From Aureimonas glaciei (lineage in GTDB: Bacteria; Pseudomonadota; Alphaproteobacteria; Rhizobiales; Rhizobiaceae), in NCBI RefSeq assembly GCF_014643375.1, contig NZ_BMJJ01000003.1:186001-250000 (forward strand): a stretch of DNA of 64,000 nucleotides, given 5' to 3'. Both the position numbers and the translations under genes were made by a program. This document shows, one piece after another, positions 9,167-17,635 of the stretch. Position 1 is the first letter of the stretch, and every line of letters begins with the position of its first letter. Below the pieces are notes generated by a model. That model made no database searches, had not been told where the DNA came from, and saw nothing but the letters and a program-made list of their open reading frames with translations.

Positions 9167-10576
9167 TCAGGCCGCCCGGCCCCAGGACGCCGCCCTTGCC
9201 GGGTGGCGGGACGTCGGCGCGCCGTCGATCGAAAACCGCTCGACGATCTCGCCGAGGCGCCTTGCGTCGTCGGCCAGCGCCTGGACGGCGGCCGAGGTCT
9301 CGCCGACCAGGGCCGCATTGTGCTGCGTCGCCTTGTCCATCTGGGCGGCGGCGGACGAGACGCTCTTCAGGCTGCTGGCCTGTTCCTTGGCGGATTCGGC
9401 GATCCGGGCGATCACGTTCGTCATGGTCGAGACCTCCTCGACGATCTCCTCGAGGCTCTGGCCGGAGGCCGTCACCAGATCGACGCCGGTGCGGACCTCG
9501 TTGCCCGAGGTCGAGATCAGGCTCTTGATCTGCTTGGCCGCCTCGGCCGAGCGCTGGGCGAGGCCACGGACCTCCTGCGCCACCACGGCGAAGCCGCGGC
9601 CCGCCTCGCCCGCCCGCGCCGCTTCGACGCCGGCATTCAGCGCCAGGAGATTGGTCTGGAAGGCGATCTCGTCGATGACGCCGATGATGTTGCCGATCTC
9701 ATGCGACGAGCTCTCGATGCGGCTCATCGCCTCGACGGCCTGGGCGACGATCTGGCCGCCCTTCTCGGCCTTCAGCCGGGCGGAGGTCGCGACCTTCTGG
9801 GCGTGGCTGGAACTGTCGGCCGTCTGGTTCACCGCGCCGGTGACCTCGCCGAGCGCGGCGACCGTTTCCTCCAGCGAGGCGGCCTGCTGCTCGGTGCGGC
9901 GGGCGAGATCGTCGGAGGAGGCGGCGATGCCGTTGGTGGCCGCCTCGACGTTGACGACCGTCGAGGCGACGTCGGCCATGGCCTCGGCCAACGCGCCGAT
10001 GGCGGTGTCGAAATCCGTCCCGATCTTGGTGAAGCCCGAAGGCAGCGTGCCCGAGAGCCGCGCCCGCAGGTCGCCCTTGGCGACGCGGCTCAGCGCCTGT
10101 GCCAGCGTGTCGATCGCCTGGTTCTGCTCGGCCGCGGCCTTTTCCTCGGCGGCCCTGGCCTTGGCGCCTTCCTCGCGCATGGCGACCATGACGCTGAGGT
10201 CGACGAGAAAGGTGACGAAGGCCGGCTTGCCGTCGATTTCGGTCGCCATGATGGTCACGAAGCCGGGGAAGGTCGAGCCGTCGAGCCGCTGGGTCGTCCA
10301 CTCGAAGCGGGCGCAGCCGTTCTTCGCCGCCTCCGCCAGAACCTCGAGCGTGCGCGCGTCGCTGCGGCTGCCGCAGGACTGGACATCGGGCGAGATCGCA
10401 TTCGGGGTGAGGCCGACGATCTGCTCGCGGCTGCCGCGCAGCATGGCTTCCGTCGCCGGATTGCAGTCCCGGATCACGCCGTCCTGGAGCACGTAGTATC
10501 CGTCGGGCGATATCTGGATGACCGCATCGGCGAACTGCTCGCGATAGGTCCTGGTTTTCTTGAACATCCCGAGCAT
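9167..10576 (-). CDS. Cytoplasmic methyl-accepting chemotaxis protein with PAS domain
   Basis: A 469-residue chemoreceptor with no membrane segment. Residues about 15-135 form a PAS domain ([18 protein letters not shown] and [16 protein letters not shown]). A coiled linker with a HAMP-like segment ([15 protein letters not shown], about 160-175) precedes the signalling domain (about 210-450). The hairpin tip that contacts CheA and CheW is recognisable ([20 protein letters not shown] then [17 protein letters not shown]). There is no C-terminal CheR-binding pentapeptide. It probably senses an internal or redox signal through PAS, but the ligand is unknown. No che genes are adjacent. Confidence 0.9.
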   Translation of the reverse strand: MLGMFKKTRTYREQFADAVIQISPDGYYVLQDGVIRDCNPATEAMLRGSREQIVGLTPNAISPDVQSCGSRSDARTLEVLAEAAKNGCARFEWTTQRLDGSTFPGFVTIMATEIDGKPAFVTFLVDLSVMVAMREEGAKARAAEEKAAAEQNQAIDTLAQALSRVAKGDLRARLSGTLPSGFTKIGTDFDTAIGALAEAMADVASTVVNVEAATNGIAASSDDLARRTEQQAASLEETVAALGEVTGAVNQTADSSSHAQKVATSARLKAEKGGQIVAQAVEAMSRIESSSHEIGNIIGVIDEIAFQTNLLALNAGVEAARAGEAGRGFAVVAQEVRGLAQRSAEAAKQIKSLISTSGNEVRTGVDLVTASGQSLEEIVEEVSTMTNVIARIAESAKEQASSLKSVSSAAAQMDKATQHNAALVGETSAAVQALADDARRLGEIVERFSIDGAPTSRHPARAASWGRAA

Positions 10577-10702
10577 GTGCTATTCCCCCCCGTATTTTAT
10601 GCCGGGAGGTTGGCCGATTATGTTGAATAAAGGGTTAGGGAGCGCAAGGGCACCCGGTGGTTCGCGGCGGCGTCAGCTTGCCCGGGAAGGACAGGGCCCG
10701 TT

Positions 10703-11356
10703 TCAGCCGGCCAGATGCTCGGCCGCCGCGGCGAAGACGTTGCGGAACATTTCCTCGGTCAGTCGCCCGGTGTTCGTGTTGTAGCGCGAGCAGTGATAGC
10801 TCGAGATGATCCTTATGCCGCCCACGTCGTGGCCGCCGCCATGCGAGAACGGGGCGGCCTTGAGCGGGGTCGCGAGGGCCCGCAGCGTCGACTCGTGCGC
10901 GATGCGGCCGAGCGTGACGATCACGGCGAGTTTCGGGAAGCCGAGGATCGTCGGCGTCAGGAACTGCCGGCAGGTGTGGATCTCGGCCGGCACGGGCTTG
11001 TTCTCCGGCGGCACGCAGCGCACCGCGTTGACGATGGCCGTGCCGAAGAGCTCCAGCCCGTCGTCCGTCCGCGCGTCGAAGCGGTCGTTGGCGAAGCCGA
11101 AGTCCGAAAGCGTGCGATAGAGCAGCATGCCCGCATAGTCGCCGGTGAACGGCCGCCCGGTGCGATTGGCGCCGCGCACGCCGGGCGCGAGGCCGACGAT
11201 CGCCAGCCGCACCGCATCGGCGCCGGCTGAAGGCAGGAAAGCGGGGACCGGCGCGTTGTGCCAGGACGGCTCCTTCGCCCGCCAGGCCTCACGGAAGGCG
11301 GCAAGGCGGGGGCAGAGCGGGCAGTCGCGCGACGGCTCAGTAATCGTCGTCGGCAT
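10703..11356 (-). CDS. Family 5 uracil-DNA glycosylase (UDGb), 4Fe-4S
   Basis: Removes uracil, and in family members hypoxanthine, from DNA to start base excision repair. The 217-residue protein has four candidate iron-sulfur cysteines: C12 and C15 (CPLC), C114 (AVRCVPP) and C129 (HTCRQF). It also has the glycosylase motif GLAPGVRGANRTGRPFTGD (about 56-74) and the C-terminal HCSRYNTNTGR (188-198). The alanine-containing GLAPG and GANRTGR favour family 5 over family 4. Its start lies inside the end of the upstream NYN gene (20-base overlap), implying co-translation. Confidence 0.88.
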   Translation of the reverse strand: MPTTITEPSRDCPLCPRLAAFREAWRAKEPSWHNAPVPAFLPSAGADAVRLAIVGLAPGVRGANRTGRPFTGDYAGMLLYRTLSDFGFANDRFDARTDDGLELFGTAIVNAVRCVPPENKPVPAEIHTCRQFLTPTILGFPKLAVIVTLGRIAHESTLRALATPLKAAPFSHGGGHDVGGIRIISSYHCSRYNTNTGRLTEEMFRNVFAAAAEHLAG

Positions 11357-11939
11357 CCGGGCCCGGTTCGGAATCGGCTTCGGCGCGGCGGGCGAGTCGC
11401 GCCTCGCGCTCGGCAGGGCTGCGGCCGATCTCGGTCCTCAGGCTGACGAGGTCGATGAAATGATCGGCCTGGCGGCGCAGATCGTCGGCGATCATCGGCG
11501 GATTGGTCGTCAGCGTCGACACCACGGAGACCTTGCGGCCCTTGCGCTGCAGCGCCTCGACCAGCGAGCGGAAATCGCCGTCGCCGGAAAACAGGACGAA
11601 ATGGTCGACCGTGTCGGACAATTCCATGGCGTCGACGGCGAGCTCGATGTCCATATTGCCCTTGACCTTGCGGCGCCCGCTGGCATCGGTGAACTCTTTC
11701 GCCGGCTTGGTCACCAGGCTGTAGCCGTTATAGTCGAGCCAGTCGATCAGCGGTCGGATCGAGGAGTATTCCTGATCTTCGAGCAGCGCCGTGTAATAGT
11801 AGGCGCGCAGGAGATAGCCGCGCTTCTGAAAAGCAAGCAGCAGCTTCTTGTAGTCGATATCAAAACCGAGGCTGCGGGAGGCGGCATAAAGATTGGCCCC
11901 GTCGATGAACAGGGCAATCTTTTCTCGTGAGTCGAACAT
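11337..11939 (-). CDS. NYN-domain (LabA/DUF88-type) putative ribonuclease
   Basis: A 200-residue protein of the PIN-like NYN superfamily. The acidic metal-binding residues are visible: D13 in FIDGANLY, D97 in GNMDIELAVDAME, and D120 and D122 in FSGDGDFRSLV. The fold and residues suggest metal-dependent RNA cleavage, but the target is unknown. The C-terminal 35 residues are charged and low in complexity (ending PDADDDY). It is transcribed away from rpoZ and overlaps the uracil-DNA glycosylase gene by 20 bases. The ATG (MFDSREK) has AAAGACCC-like purines upstream but no strong ribosome-binding site. Confidence 0.88.
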   Translation of the reverse strand: MFDSREKIALFIDGANLYAASRSLGFDIDYKKLLLAFQKRGYLLRAYYYTALLEDQEYSSIRPLIDWLDYNGYSLVTKPAKEFTDASGRRKVKGNMDIELAVDAMELSDTVDHFVLFSGDGDFRSLVEALQRKGRKVSVVSTLTTNPPMIADDLRRQADHFIDLVSLRTEIGRSPAEREARLARRAEADSEPGPDADDDY

Positions 11940-12292
11940 CAGGGTCTTTCAAAGGAAATGAATGGAGCTGAAATGCAGTTGCGCTCTGTCTAAACAAGTC
12001 ATAGCTACGGAATATCGTATTCGGCAGAATCTCGCAACTGGTCAGTTCTGCATGCGGTGACTGGCCATCGTCATGCGTCGATCTACGGCGGCGATCATAA
12101 GCATGGATGGCCAATATGCCAATCGCGTTGTTTCCGTAGCCGGGCAAGGCCGCAACGCCGAAATCCGCCCGCTGGGACGGCGCGGCGCGGCGAGGGCGGT
12201 GCGGCAAACTTGCCGCCGGTGCCTTGTGCCCCGCCGGCGAAACCGCTATGGCACGAGCTTCATTGCTCAAAATTGTCGTTGAGGAGACAGGC
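11940..12292. promoter_or_regulatory. Divergent region between the NYN gene and rpoZ
   Basis: About 350 bases carrying promoters for the leftward NYN-UDG pair and rightward rpoZ. The part near the NYN start (11940-12060) is AT-richer. A possible weak rpoZ promoter is TTGTGC near 12225 with GCTATG about 17 bases downstream. It is a poor match and offered only as a candidate. The rpoZ ribosome-binding site GAGGAGA is clear at about 12281. Confidence 0.35.
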
Positions 12293-12694
12293 ATGGCCCG
12301 CGTCACCGTAGAAGATTGCGTCGATAAGATCGAGAACCGGTTCGAGCTCGTCCTGCTCGCCAGTCATCGCGCCCGCCAGATCGCCCAGGGCCAGCAGATC
12401 ACCATCGATCGCGACAACGACAAGAACCCCGTCGTCGCGCTGCGCGAGATCGCCGACGAGACGCTGTCGCCGGGCGACCTGAAGGAAGACCTGATCCATT
12501 CGCTGCAGAAGCATGTCGAGGTCGACGAGCCGGAGCCGCAGGCCCCGACCTCGGCCGAACGCGCCGATGACAGCCGCGCCGCGATCGCCGCGGACGATGG
12601 CGACGACAACATCGCCTTCGACCGCATGAGCGAGGACGAGCTTCTTTCGGGCATCGAAGGCCTGATCGCGCCGGAGAAAAGCGACGATTTCTAA
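12293..12694 (+). CDS. rpoZ: RNA polymerase omega subunit
   Basis: Omega helps fold beta-prime and forms part of a (p)ppGpp-binding site on RNA polymerase. The 133-residue product starts [13 protein letters not shown], with the conserved [16 protein letters not shown] and [12 protein letters not shown] segments. An acidic C-terminal tail typical of alphaproteobacterial omega follows. The ATG is preceded by GAGGAGACAG. Its position just before the (p)ppGpp synthetase/hydrolase gene is the usual arrangement. A strong hairpin lies between the two genes. Confidence 0.96.
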   Translation: MARVTVEDCVDKIENRFELVLLASHRARQIAQGQQITIDRDNDKNPVVALREIADETLSPGDLKEDLIHSLQKHVEVDEPEPQAPTSAERADDSRAAIAADDGDDNIAFDRMSEDELLSGIEGLIAPEKSDDF

Positions 12695-12745
12695 AGCGCA
12701 TCCGCAGTTCAGCCTTTCGGCTGACGGGGTTTAGCACCTATATTG

Positions 12746-12778
12746 AAAGGGCGTTTCGCAGTTGCGAAGCGCCCTTTT
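12746..12778 (+). terminator. Strong hairpin with T-run after rpoZ
   Basis: AAAGGGCGTTTCGCA pairs with TGCGAAGCGCCCTTT over 15 base pairs (one G-T wobble) with a two-base loop, followed by TTTT. This is a textbook factor-independent terminator placed 50 bases after rpoZ and 47 bases before the rsh start. A TATATT hexamer (12739-12744) lies directly upstream of the hairpin and could be a -10 element for rsh. Confidence 0.8.
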
Positions 12779-12824
12779 GCCATTCCATGGCCCGGCATGC
12801 CCCAAAGGACCCGTTCCTGAAACC

Positions 12825-15050
12825 ATGATGCGTCAATATGAACTCGTCGAGCGGGTGGCGAGCTACAAGCCCGATGTCGACGAAGCGCTCCTCAACCGCG
12901 CCTATGTCTATGCCATGCAGAAGCATGGTGCCCAGAAGCGTGCCTCGGGCGATCCGTATTTCTCGCATCCCCTGGAAGTGGCGGCGATCCTCACCTCGAT
13001 GCGGCTCGACGAGGCGACTATCGCCGTCGCTCTGCTGCACGACACGATCGAGGACACCGACGCCACCCGCAAGGAGATCGAACAGCTCTTCGGCGCCAAG
13101 ATCGGCCAGCTCGTCGAGGGCCTGACCAAGCTGAAGCGCCTCGACCTCGTCTCCAAGAAGGCCGAGCAGGCCGAGAACCTGCGCAAGCTGCTGCTCGCCA
13201 TCGCCGACGACATCCGCGTCCTCCTCGTCAAGCTCGCCGACCGCCTGCACAACATGCGCACGCTCGGCCACATGCGCTCCGACAAGCAGGAGCGCATCGC
13301 GCAGGAGACCATGGACATCTATGCCCCGCTCGCCGGGCGCATGGGCATGCAGGACATGCGCGAGGAACTGGAGGACCTGTCCTTCCGCTATGTGAATTTC
13401 GAGGCCTACGAGACGATCACGGCGCGCCTCGCCGACCTTCGCGACAAGCATGCCGACACCATCGCCCGGATCGAGAAGGACCTCGCCGAGCGCCTGGCCG
13501 AGAAGGGCATCGCCGCGACCGTGAAGGGCCGGCAGAAGAAGCCCTATTCGGTGTTCAACAAGATGCAGCGCAAGGCGCTGTCCTTGGAGCAGCTCTCCGA
13601 CATCTTCGGTTTTCGCGTGCTGGTGGCCACTGAAGACGACTGCTACCGCACGCTCGGCATCGTCCACCGCACTTGGCCGCTCGTGCCCGGCCGGTTCAAG
13701 GACTACATCTCGATCCCCAAGCAGAACGACTACCGCTCGATCCACACGACCATCGTCGGGCCGTCGCGCCAGCGCGTCGAGCTGCAGATCCGCACCCACG
13801 AGATGCACCAGATCGCCGAGCAGGGCGTGGCGGCGCACGCGCTCTACAAGGACGGCGCCTTCGAGGAGACGGAGGGCGCGGACGGCCGCGTCGTCCTGTC
13901 GACCGAAAGCAACGCCTATGCCTGGCTCAGGCGCACCATCGATCTCCTCGCCGAGGGCGACAATCCGGAGGAATTCCTCGAGCACACCAAGCTCGAACTG
14001 TTCCAGGACCAGGTCTTCTGCTTCACGCCGAAGGGCCGGCTGATCGCGCTGCCGCGCGGCGCGACGCCGATCGATTTCGCCTATGCCGTCCATACCGACG
14101 TCGGCGACACCTGTGTCGGCGTCAAGATCGACGGCCGCATCATGCCGGTGGTGACCGAACTCGCCAATGGCGACGAGGTCGAGATCATCCGCTCCAAGGG
14201 GGCGACGCCCCCGGCGGCCTGGGAGACCGTCGCCGTCACCGGCAAGGCGCGCTCGGCCATCCGGCGGGCGACGCGCCTGGCGATCCGCCGGCAGTATTCT
14301 GGCCTCGGCCAGCAGATGCTGACGCGCAGCTTCACCCGCTCCGGCAAGACCTTCACCCGCGAGGCGCTAAAACCCTATCTCGGCAAGCTCGGGCACAAGG
14401 ATGTCGACGATGCCATGGCGGCGGTCGGGCGCGGGGAGCTGGCCGCCGGCGATGTCCTGAAGGCGGTCTATCCCGATTTTCAGGACAGCCGCGTCACGCG
14501 GCTGCCCCCGCGCGGCGAGGAGGACGGCTGGTTCAACCTGCGCTCGGGCGTCGGCATGATGTTCCGCATCCCGAGTGTCGCCGAGGCGGAAAAGCGCGGG
14601 CTCGCCATACCGATCCGCGGCGGCGGTACCGACACCCCCGTGCATTTCGGCCCCGAAGGCGCCGTGCCCGGCGACCGGATCGTCGGCATTCTGGACCCCG
14701 GCAAGGGCATCACCATTTACCCCATCCACGCCCCGGCGCTGACCCTGTTCGACGACGAGCCGGAGCGCTGGGTCGACGTGCGCTGGGATCTCGATGCCGA
14801 GATGAACATCCGCTTTCCCGCCCGCATCCAGGTCTCCGTCTCGAACGAGCCCGGCACGCTCGCCGAGATCGCCGAGACGATCGCCGCCAACGACGCCAAT
14901 ATCCACAGCCTTTCCACCGTCAAGACGGCGCCGGACTTCACGACCATGGTGATCGATCTCGAGGTGTGGGACCTGCAGCACCTGACGCGCACGCTGAACC
15001 AGCTGCGCGCCAAGGCCTGCGTCTCGCAGGCCGTGCGGATGAACGACTGA
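12825..15050 (+). CDS. rsh: Bifunctional (p)ppGpp synthetase/hydrolase (RelA/SpoT homologue)
   Basis: Makes and degrades the alarmone (p)ppGpp. The 741-residue protein has all long-RSH parts. The HD hydrolase has H48, H72, D73 and the ED pair E76-D77 in LHDTIEDT. The synthetase (about 230-350) carries GRQKKPYSVFNKM and GRFKDYISIPKQNDYRSIH. A TGS domain (about 385-450, CFTPKGRLIALPRGATPIDF), a conserved linker and a C-terminal ACT domain (about 665-738, SVSNEPGTLAEIAETI) follow. Because both catalytic halves look intact, it is likely the main alarmone enzyme, as in other Rhizobiales. Two adjacent ATGs (12825, 12828) could start it. The upstream hairpin suggests it has its own promoter. Confidence 0.95.
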   Translation: MMRQYELVERVASYKPDVDEALLNRAYVYAMQKHGAQKRASGDPYFSHPLEVAAILTSMRLDEATIAVALLHDTIEDTDATRKEIEQLFGAKIGQLVEGLTKLKRLDLVSKKAEQAENLRKLLLAIADDIRVLLVKLADRLHNMRTLGHMRSDKQERIAQETMDIYAPLAGRMGMQDMREELEDLSFRYVNFEAYETITARLADLRDKHADTIARIEKDLAERLAEKGIAATVKGRQKKPYSVFNKMQRKALSLEQLSDIFGFRVLVATEDDCYRTLGIVHRTWPLVPGRFKDYISIPKQNDYRSIHTTIVGPSRQRVELQIRTHEMHQIAEQGVAAHALYKDGAFEETEGADGRVVLSTESNAYAWLRRTIDLLAEGDNPEEFLEHTKLELFQDQVFCFTPKGRLIALPRGATPIDFAYAVHTDVGDTCVGVKIDGRIMPVVTELANGDEVEIIRSKGATPPAAWETVAVTGKARSAIRRATRLAIRRQYSGLGQQMLTRSFTRSGKTFTREALKPYLGKLGHKDVDDAMAAVGRGELAAGDVLKAVYPDFQDSRVTRLPPRGEEDGWFNLRSGVGMMFRIPSVAEAEKRGLAIPIRGGGTDTPVHFGPEGAVPGDRIVGILDPGKGITIYPIHAPALTLFDDEPERWVDVRWDLDAEMNIRFPARIQVSVSNEPGTLAEIAETIAANDANIHSLSTVKTAPDFTTMVIDLEVWDLQHLTRTLNQLRAKACVSQAVRMND

Positions 15051-15119
15051 GGCTCCGGCCGACCCTGCGCCGAAAGCCGACCTGGCCCGAAAGCCCGACC
15101 TGCCCCGAAAGGAAGACGC

Positions 15120-15755
15120 GTGACCGCCATCCCCCCGACCAGCGCCCCGATGAGCAGCGCCCCGACCGGCAGCCCGATGACCAGCGCCGAGGTGCTCGAC
15201 ATCTTCCGCCAGGCCGGCGCCTATCTGGAGGGGCATTTCATCCTGAGCTCCGGCCGCCGCAGCCCGGTCTTCCTGCAGAAGGCGCGGGTCTTCATGCATG
15301 CCGACCTGACGGAGACGCTCTGCCGGGCGCTGGCGGCGCGCATCCGGGCCGAGATCCCCGGCGAGATCGACTATGTCGTCGGCCCGGCCGTCGGCGGTCT
15401 CATCCCGGCCTACGAGACCTCGCGCCACCTGAAGGTCCCGGCGATCTGGGTCGAGCGCGAGAACGGCGTCTTCCAGCTGCGCCGCTTCGAGGTGCCCAAG
15501 GGCGCGCGCGTGGTGATCGTCGAGGACATCGTCACGACAGGCCTGTCGATCCGCGAGACGATCACCTGCATGAAGGCGCTGGGCACCGAGGTCCTGGCCG
15601 CCGCCTGCATCATCGACCGCTCGGCCGGCGTCGCCGATGTCGGCGTGCCGCTGATCGCGCTCGCCGAACATGCCGTGCCGTCCTATGCGCCGGACGACCT
15701 GCCGCCCGAACTCGCCGCAATTTCGCCGATCAAGCCGGGTAGCCGCTCGCTCTGA
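15120..15755 (+). CDS. pyrE: Orotate phosphoribosyltransferase
   Basis: Joins orotate to PRPP to form OMP in pyrimidine synthesis. The 211-residue protein has the PRPP-binding loop [11 protein letters not shown] (131-141), the flexible [18 protein letters not shown] region near the N-terminus, and [15 protein letters not shown] (85-99). The GTG start gives about 20 extra residues compared with an internal ATG (15150 or 15177), so the true N-terminus is uncertain. GGAAGACGC precedes the GTG. It follows rsh by about 70 bases holding a short tandem repeat. Confidence 0.94.
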   Translation: MTAIPPTSAPMSSAPTGSPMTSAEVLDIFRQAGAYLEGHFILSSGRRSPVFLQKARVFMHADLTETLCRALAARIRAEIPGEIDYVVGPAVGGLIPAYETSRHLKVPAIWVERENGVFQLRRFEVPKGARVVIVEDIVTTGLSIRETITCMKALGTEVLAAACIIDRSAGVADVGVPLIALAEHAVPSYAPDDLPPELAAISPIKPGSRSL

Positions 15756-15847
15756 CGGGCAACGGAAGCGGCGCCGTGCGTCGGCGCGTTTGCGGCTCCC
15801 CCGCGCTCGCCTATACAGGATACGGACGGTGGACGGAGGGAAGCGTG

Positions 15848-16177
15848 ATGCGCCAGACGACGTTGAACCTTCCCGAAGAATTGGTCTCGAAGGCAGAGGC
15901 CTACGCCGCCTCGCATGGAACGACGATGACCGCGCTCGTGCGCTCTCATCTCGAGGCGGTCACGAGCGGCGGCACCTCCCCGCCGGACGATGACCCCTTG
16001 CTCGCCTATTCCATGAGAAGGCTGTCGAGAAGGGATGCGATCAAACTCCTGGGGCTGCGCGACTACACAGGATTGCTCATCCTGCTCGGCGATGCCGATC
16101 TCCCGATTCCGCGTCCTTCCGCGCAGGAGATCGAGGATCAGGCCGCGCTGTTCGAGAAGCTCTGGAGACAGGGGTGA
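15848..16177 (+). CDS. VapB-like (ribbon-helix-helix type) antitoxin
   Basis: A 109-residue protein. Its first 40 residues (RQTTLNLPEELVSKAEAYA then GTTMTALVRSHLEAV) read as a ribbon-helix-helix DNA-binding domain common in antitoxins of PIN toxins. The second half (about 60-109) is unrelated to DNA binding and probably wraps the toxin. Its TGA overlaps the GTG of the next gene (GTGA), the tight coupling expected of a toxin-antitoxin operon. Such modules usually autoregulate through the antitoxin. It interrupts the otherwise conserved pyrE-DUF2062-lepB order. Confidence 0.72.
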   Translation: MRQTTLNLPEELVSKAEAYAASHGTTMTALVRSHLEAVTSGGTSPPDDDPLLAYSMRRLSRRDAIKLLGLRDYTGLLILLGDADLPIPRPSAQEIEDQAALFEKLWRQG

Positions 16178-16779
16178 AGCGTTGCACGATCGTCATGGCG
16201 GATGCCGGGCCGTTCAACAGTCTCTGGGTCGCGGGCCGGCTCGACCTCCTGCTCCGCCTCGACATGCGCATCGTCGTGGTGGATGCGGTCTATGACGAGA
16301 TGACCAGTGATCCGGCCTATTTGAAGGACCGCGAGGTGAAGGCCTTCATCGACACCAACCAGCCCCCCTTTATCGTCGAGACGACCGACATCGGCACGAT
16401 GGAGCGGACCAAGCGCGCCGAAGGCGCGAAGCTGAAGAAAAACGCAGGGGAACTGGCGATCGTCGATTTCATGTCCTCCGAGGACGGACTGTCGGCCTAT
16501 GTCGCCGCGGGCGACCCTGTGGCGATCCTGTTCAAGGATTCGGGGTTCCGCGTGATCAACAGGCCGCCCAATCTTCATCTGATCTCGACCATCGGCATGC
16601 TCCATGGCCTGGAGAGGGTCGGCGTGATCGAGTCGGCGGAAGAGATCGTTCGGGCGATGACCCATCCGACGCTGCCGGGCCGGACGGCGTCCGATGCCCG
16701 CAAGTTCACGGATCTTCCCGGTGGCATCGATGAGCCTGCCCAGATCGGAAGCGCCTTTGGCCCGTCGTCGCCACTATAA
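16174..16779 (+). CDS. PIN-like toxin candidate
   Basis: A 201-residue protein. The visible acidic residues fit a PIN-like nuclease: D10 in VMADAGPFNSL, E42 in DEMTSD, E93 and D98 in NAGELAIVDFM, and D122 in LFKDSGFR. It is longer than a standard VapC, and about 70 C-terminal residues are unexplained. By family precedent it would cut RNA when not bound by the upstream antitoxin. It starts at a GTG inside the antitoxin stop. The call rests on gene order plus the spacing of acidic residues rather than on a full family match. Confidence 0.68.
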   Translation: MKRCTIVMADAGPFNSLWVAGRLDLLLRLDMRIVVVDAVYDEMTSDPAYLKDREVKAFIDTNQPPFIVETTDIGTMERTKRAEGAKLKKNAGELAIVDFMSSEDGLSAYVAAGDPVAILFKDSGFRVINRPPNLHLISTIGMLHGLERVGVIESAEEIVRAMTHPTLPGRTASDARKFTDLPGGIDEPAQIGSAFGPSSPL

Positions 16780-16905
16780 GATGGCTGGTCGGCGGCGGGA
16801 CGCGATCGCGGGAGGCGGCCGCGGGCTTTCGCGACGGATCGCGCGCGCTGCAATTGGGAAAGGGGACGGGTGCTTTGGCAGCGCCGTCCCGCGATAGGAA
16901 CCGCC

Positions 16906-17505
16906 ATGCTGTTTCGACGACGGGAAAAGCTCGGCTTCTGGGCCAAGACACGCGCAATGTTCTGGCCGAAGCGCTCGTTTGCGCGCTCGCTGCGCTACCT
17001 GCAGAAGCGCGTCCTCAGGCTGCAGGCGACGCCGCATGCGATCGCCGCCGGGTTCGCCGCCGGCGCCTTCGCCTCGTTCACGCCGCTGATCGGCTTCCAC
17101 TTCCTTTTGTCCTTCGCGGTCGCCTATGTCATCGCCGGCAACATGGCGGCGGCCGCGCTCGGCTGCATCGTCGGCAATCCGCTGACCTTTCCGGCGATCT
17201 GGGCCAGCACCTACGAGGTCGGGCGCTATCTCCTGAAGGCCGAGACGATCGACGGGACGGCGCCGGTCGGTCTCGGCCATGCGCTGACGCATGGCGACTT
17301 CTGGGCGGTCTGGGATCCCTTCATCAAGCCGATGCTCGTCGGCTCGGTGCCGCTCGGCCTGTTCTTCGGCGTCGTCAGCTACGCCATCATCTATGTCGCC
17401 GCCAAGAGCTTCCAGGAACGGCGCACGCGCAACCTCCTGGCCCGCGCCGAACTGCGGCGCCGGGACCGTGCGCCGGCTGCCGCGGCCGCGCGCGAGCCGT
17501 CGTGA
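16906..17505 (+). CDS. DUF2062 family membrane protein
   Basis: A 199-residue inner-membrane protein of unknown function found widely in Proteobacteria. It has a basic N-terminus (MLFRRREKLGF) and the family motif HAIAAGFAAGAFASFTPLIG (about 45-64). Three hydrophobic segments follow (around 60-85, 90-110, 140-165), with a basic C-terminal tail. It sits between the toxin-antitoxin pair and lepB. In related genomes acpS is usually between this gene and lepB, but only 130 bases remain here. The start with GATAGGAACCGCC upstream was preferred over an ATG 36 bases earlier. Confidence 0.82.
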   Translation: MLFRRREKLGFWAKTRAMFWPKRSFARSLRYLQKRVLRLQATPHAIAAGFAAGAFASFTPLIGFHFLLSFAVAYVIAGNMAAAALGCIVGNPLTFPAIWASTYEVGRYLLKAETIDGTAPVGLGHALTHGDFWAVWDPFIKPMLVGSVPLGLFFGVVSYAIIYVAAKSFQERRTRNLLARAELRRRDRAPAAAAAREPS

Positions 17506-17635
17506 TGTCAGGCCGTGGCGGCGCCCGCGCGGGGCTGGCCGACACTCCCCGCCGGTTTCCATTGCCCCGACTGGGCTGAGCCGCTAGTACAGCGCCAAAA
17601 GCGGCCCCGCCGCCCGTTACATCGAAGGAAAGTCC

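Noticed and set aside
9203-10630. Long plus-strand open frame (475 codons) across the chemoreceptor
   Set aside because: Shadow of the minus-strand chemoreceptor gene; product has no domain.
13673-15742. 689-codon frame within rsh and pyrE
   Set aside because: Out-of-frame shadow of two certain genes.
17506-17635. A hidden acpS before lepB
   Set aside because: Only 130 bases and no frame with holo-ACP synthase motifs.
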